23,246 nt of DNA, from NCBI GenBank assembly GCA_023417955.1, contig JAEZDW010000101.1:1-23246 (forward strand). Reading direction: 5' to 3'. Both the position numbers and the translations under genes were made by a program. This document shows, one piece after another, positions 23,004-23,246 of the stretch; within the stretch, counting starts at the first letter, position 1, and every line of letters starts with the position of its first letter. The DNA comes from Bacteroidota bacterium. GTDB taxonomy: Bacteria > Bacteroidota > Bacteroidia > Cytophagales > Cyclobacteriaceae. The notes beneath the pieces were generated by a model. That model saw only the letters and a program-made list of their open reading frames with translations. It made no database searches and was not told where the DNA came from.

Positions 23004-23246
23004 TTATTTACTTGCAGGCGCGTAATGCTGGTAAAACGAGACAATTGTCTCTATACCGAGCAGAAAGTTCTTAACTCCGAAATGTTCATTCGGAGAGTGT
23101 ATAGCATCGCTGTCGAGACCAAATCCCATAAGTACCGTATCAAGACCAAGTTCCTTTTTGAATAATGCGACGATTGGAATACTTCCCCCGTCGCGTGTAG
23201 GAATCGGTGCCTTGTTGCACACTTCCGGGAACGCCTTGCTTGCGGC
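23004..23246 (-). CDS. M20-family dipeptidase, C-terminal part (cut by window edge)
   Basis: The gene enters from the right edge. 80 codons plus stop are visible, beginning AASKAFPEVCNKAP in the window's frame. PIPTRDGGSIPIVALFKKELG and DSDAIHSPNEHFGVKNFLLGI are characteristic of the CNDP/carnosinase-like M20 metallopeptidases. The RxGGSIP segment helps form the active site. The histidine in AIHSPNE is the usual last zinc ligand, so the visible end looks functional. These enzymes hydrolyse dipeptides or Cys-Gly in the cytoplasm. The rest, including the first metal-binding motifs, lies outside the window. The GTG at 23222 is an internal valine, not a start. Confidence 0.85.
   Translation of the reverse strand, partial: AASKAFPEVCNKAPIPTRDGGSIPIVALFKKELGLDTVLMGFGLDSDAIHSPNEHFGVKNFLLGIETIVSFYQHYAPASK

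Noticed and set aside
1..23246. Searched by eye for tRNA, rRNA, CRISPR repeats, insertion sequences and replication origins
   Set aside because: No cloverleaf-like RNA, repeated spacers, transposase frames with terminal repeats or DnaA-box clusters were seen. Reading by eye cannot exclude weak or degenerate examples.

Overview
The window looks like chromosomal DNA of a member of the Bacteroidota, most likely a Cytophagales-type soil or freshwater bacterium. This is inferred from protein flavour: a long-form IspH, a YpdA-family flavoprotein, a DPP-IV peptidase, a TonB-dependent receptor, signal peptides ending in an A-Q-like junction, and several -7 elements of the TAnnTTTG type with few strong Shine-Dalgarno sites. 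I see no rRNA, tRNA, insertion sequence, phage gene, CRISPR array or origin. Coding density is very high and no gene-free stretch exceeds 300 bases.

Left part (1-8640). A 785-residue GAF-domain protein runs rightward and meets a six-gene leftward run. In transcription order the run is a DinB-like protein, an ATP-grasp ligase with an unusual N-terminus, a LysE-type exporter, a secreted thioredoxin-fold protein without CXXC, a PrsW-type intramembrane protease and a TMEM175-type channel. The 10-14 base gaps at its head suggest one transcript for at least the first three genes. The ligase-exporter pair could make and expel an unidentified small molecule. A divergent secreted NTF2-like protein and a leftward RlmI-type rRNA methyltransferase follow.

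Middle (8641-16185). An HtrA/Deg periplasmic protease is followed by an unlisted 57-residue protein resembling the YodC/DUF2158 fold and a hairpin terminator. Then come ispH of the MEP isoprenoid pathway, whose N-terminus appears to extend past the first usable start codon, and a leftward 73-residue basic protein with its own strong terminator. A TonB-dependent receptor overlaps a fructosamine-3-kinase-family gene by 32 bases. A leftward YpdA-like oxidoreductase closes this section.

Right part (16186-23246). It holds a small membrane protein, a complete DPP-IV serine peptidase, a 2H phosphoesterase coupled by a 4-base overlap to a TauE/SafE permease, a leftward PLP enzyme of the ACC deaminase/D-cysteine desulfhydrase family, a PA0069-type radical SAM protein with a VOC protein behind it, and the C-terminal end of an M20 dipeptidase cut by the window edge.

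Most genes are housekeeping or general stress and nutrient functions. Nothing here is a recognisable defence island or mobile element. The most unusual signals are the ligase-exporter cluster, the ispH start, the receptor/kinase overlap, the two small proteins and several tight hairpins at gene starts.
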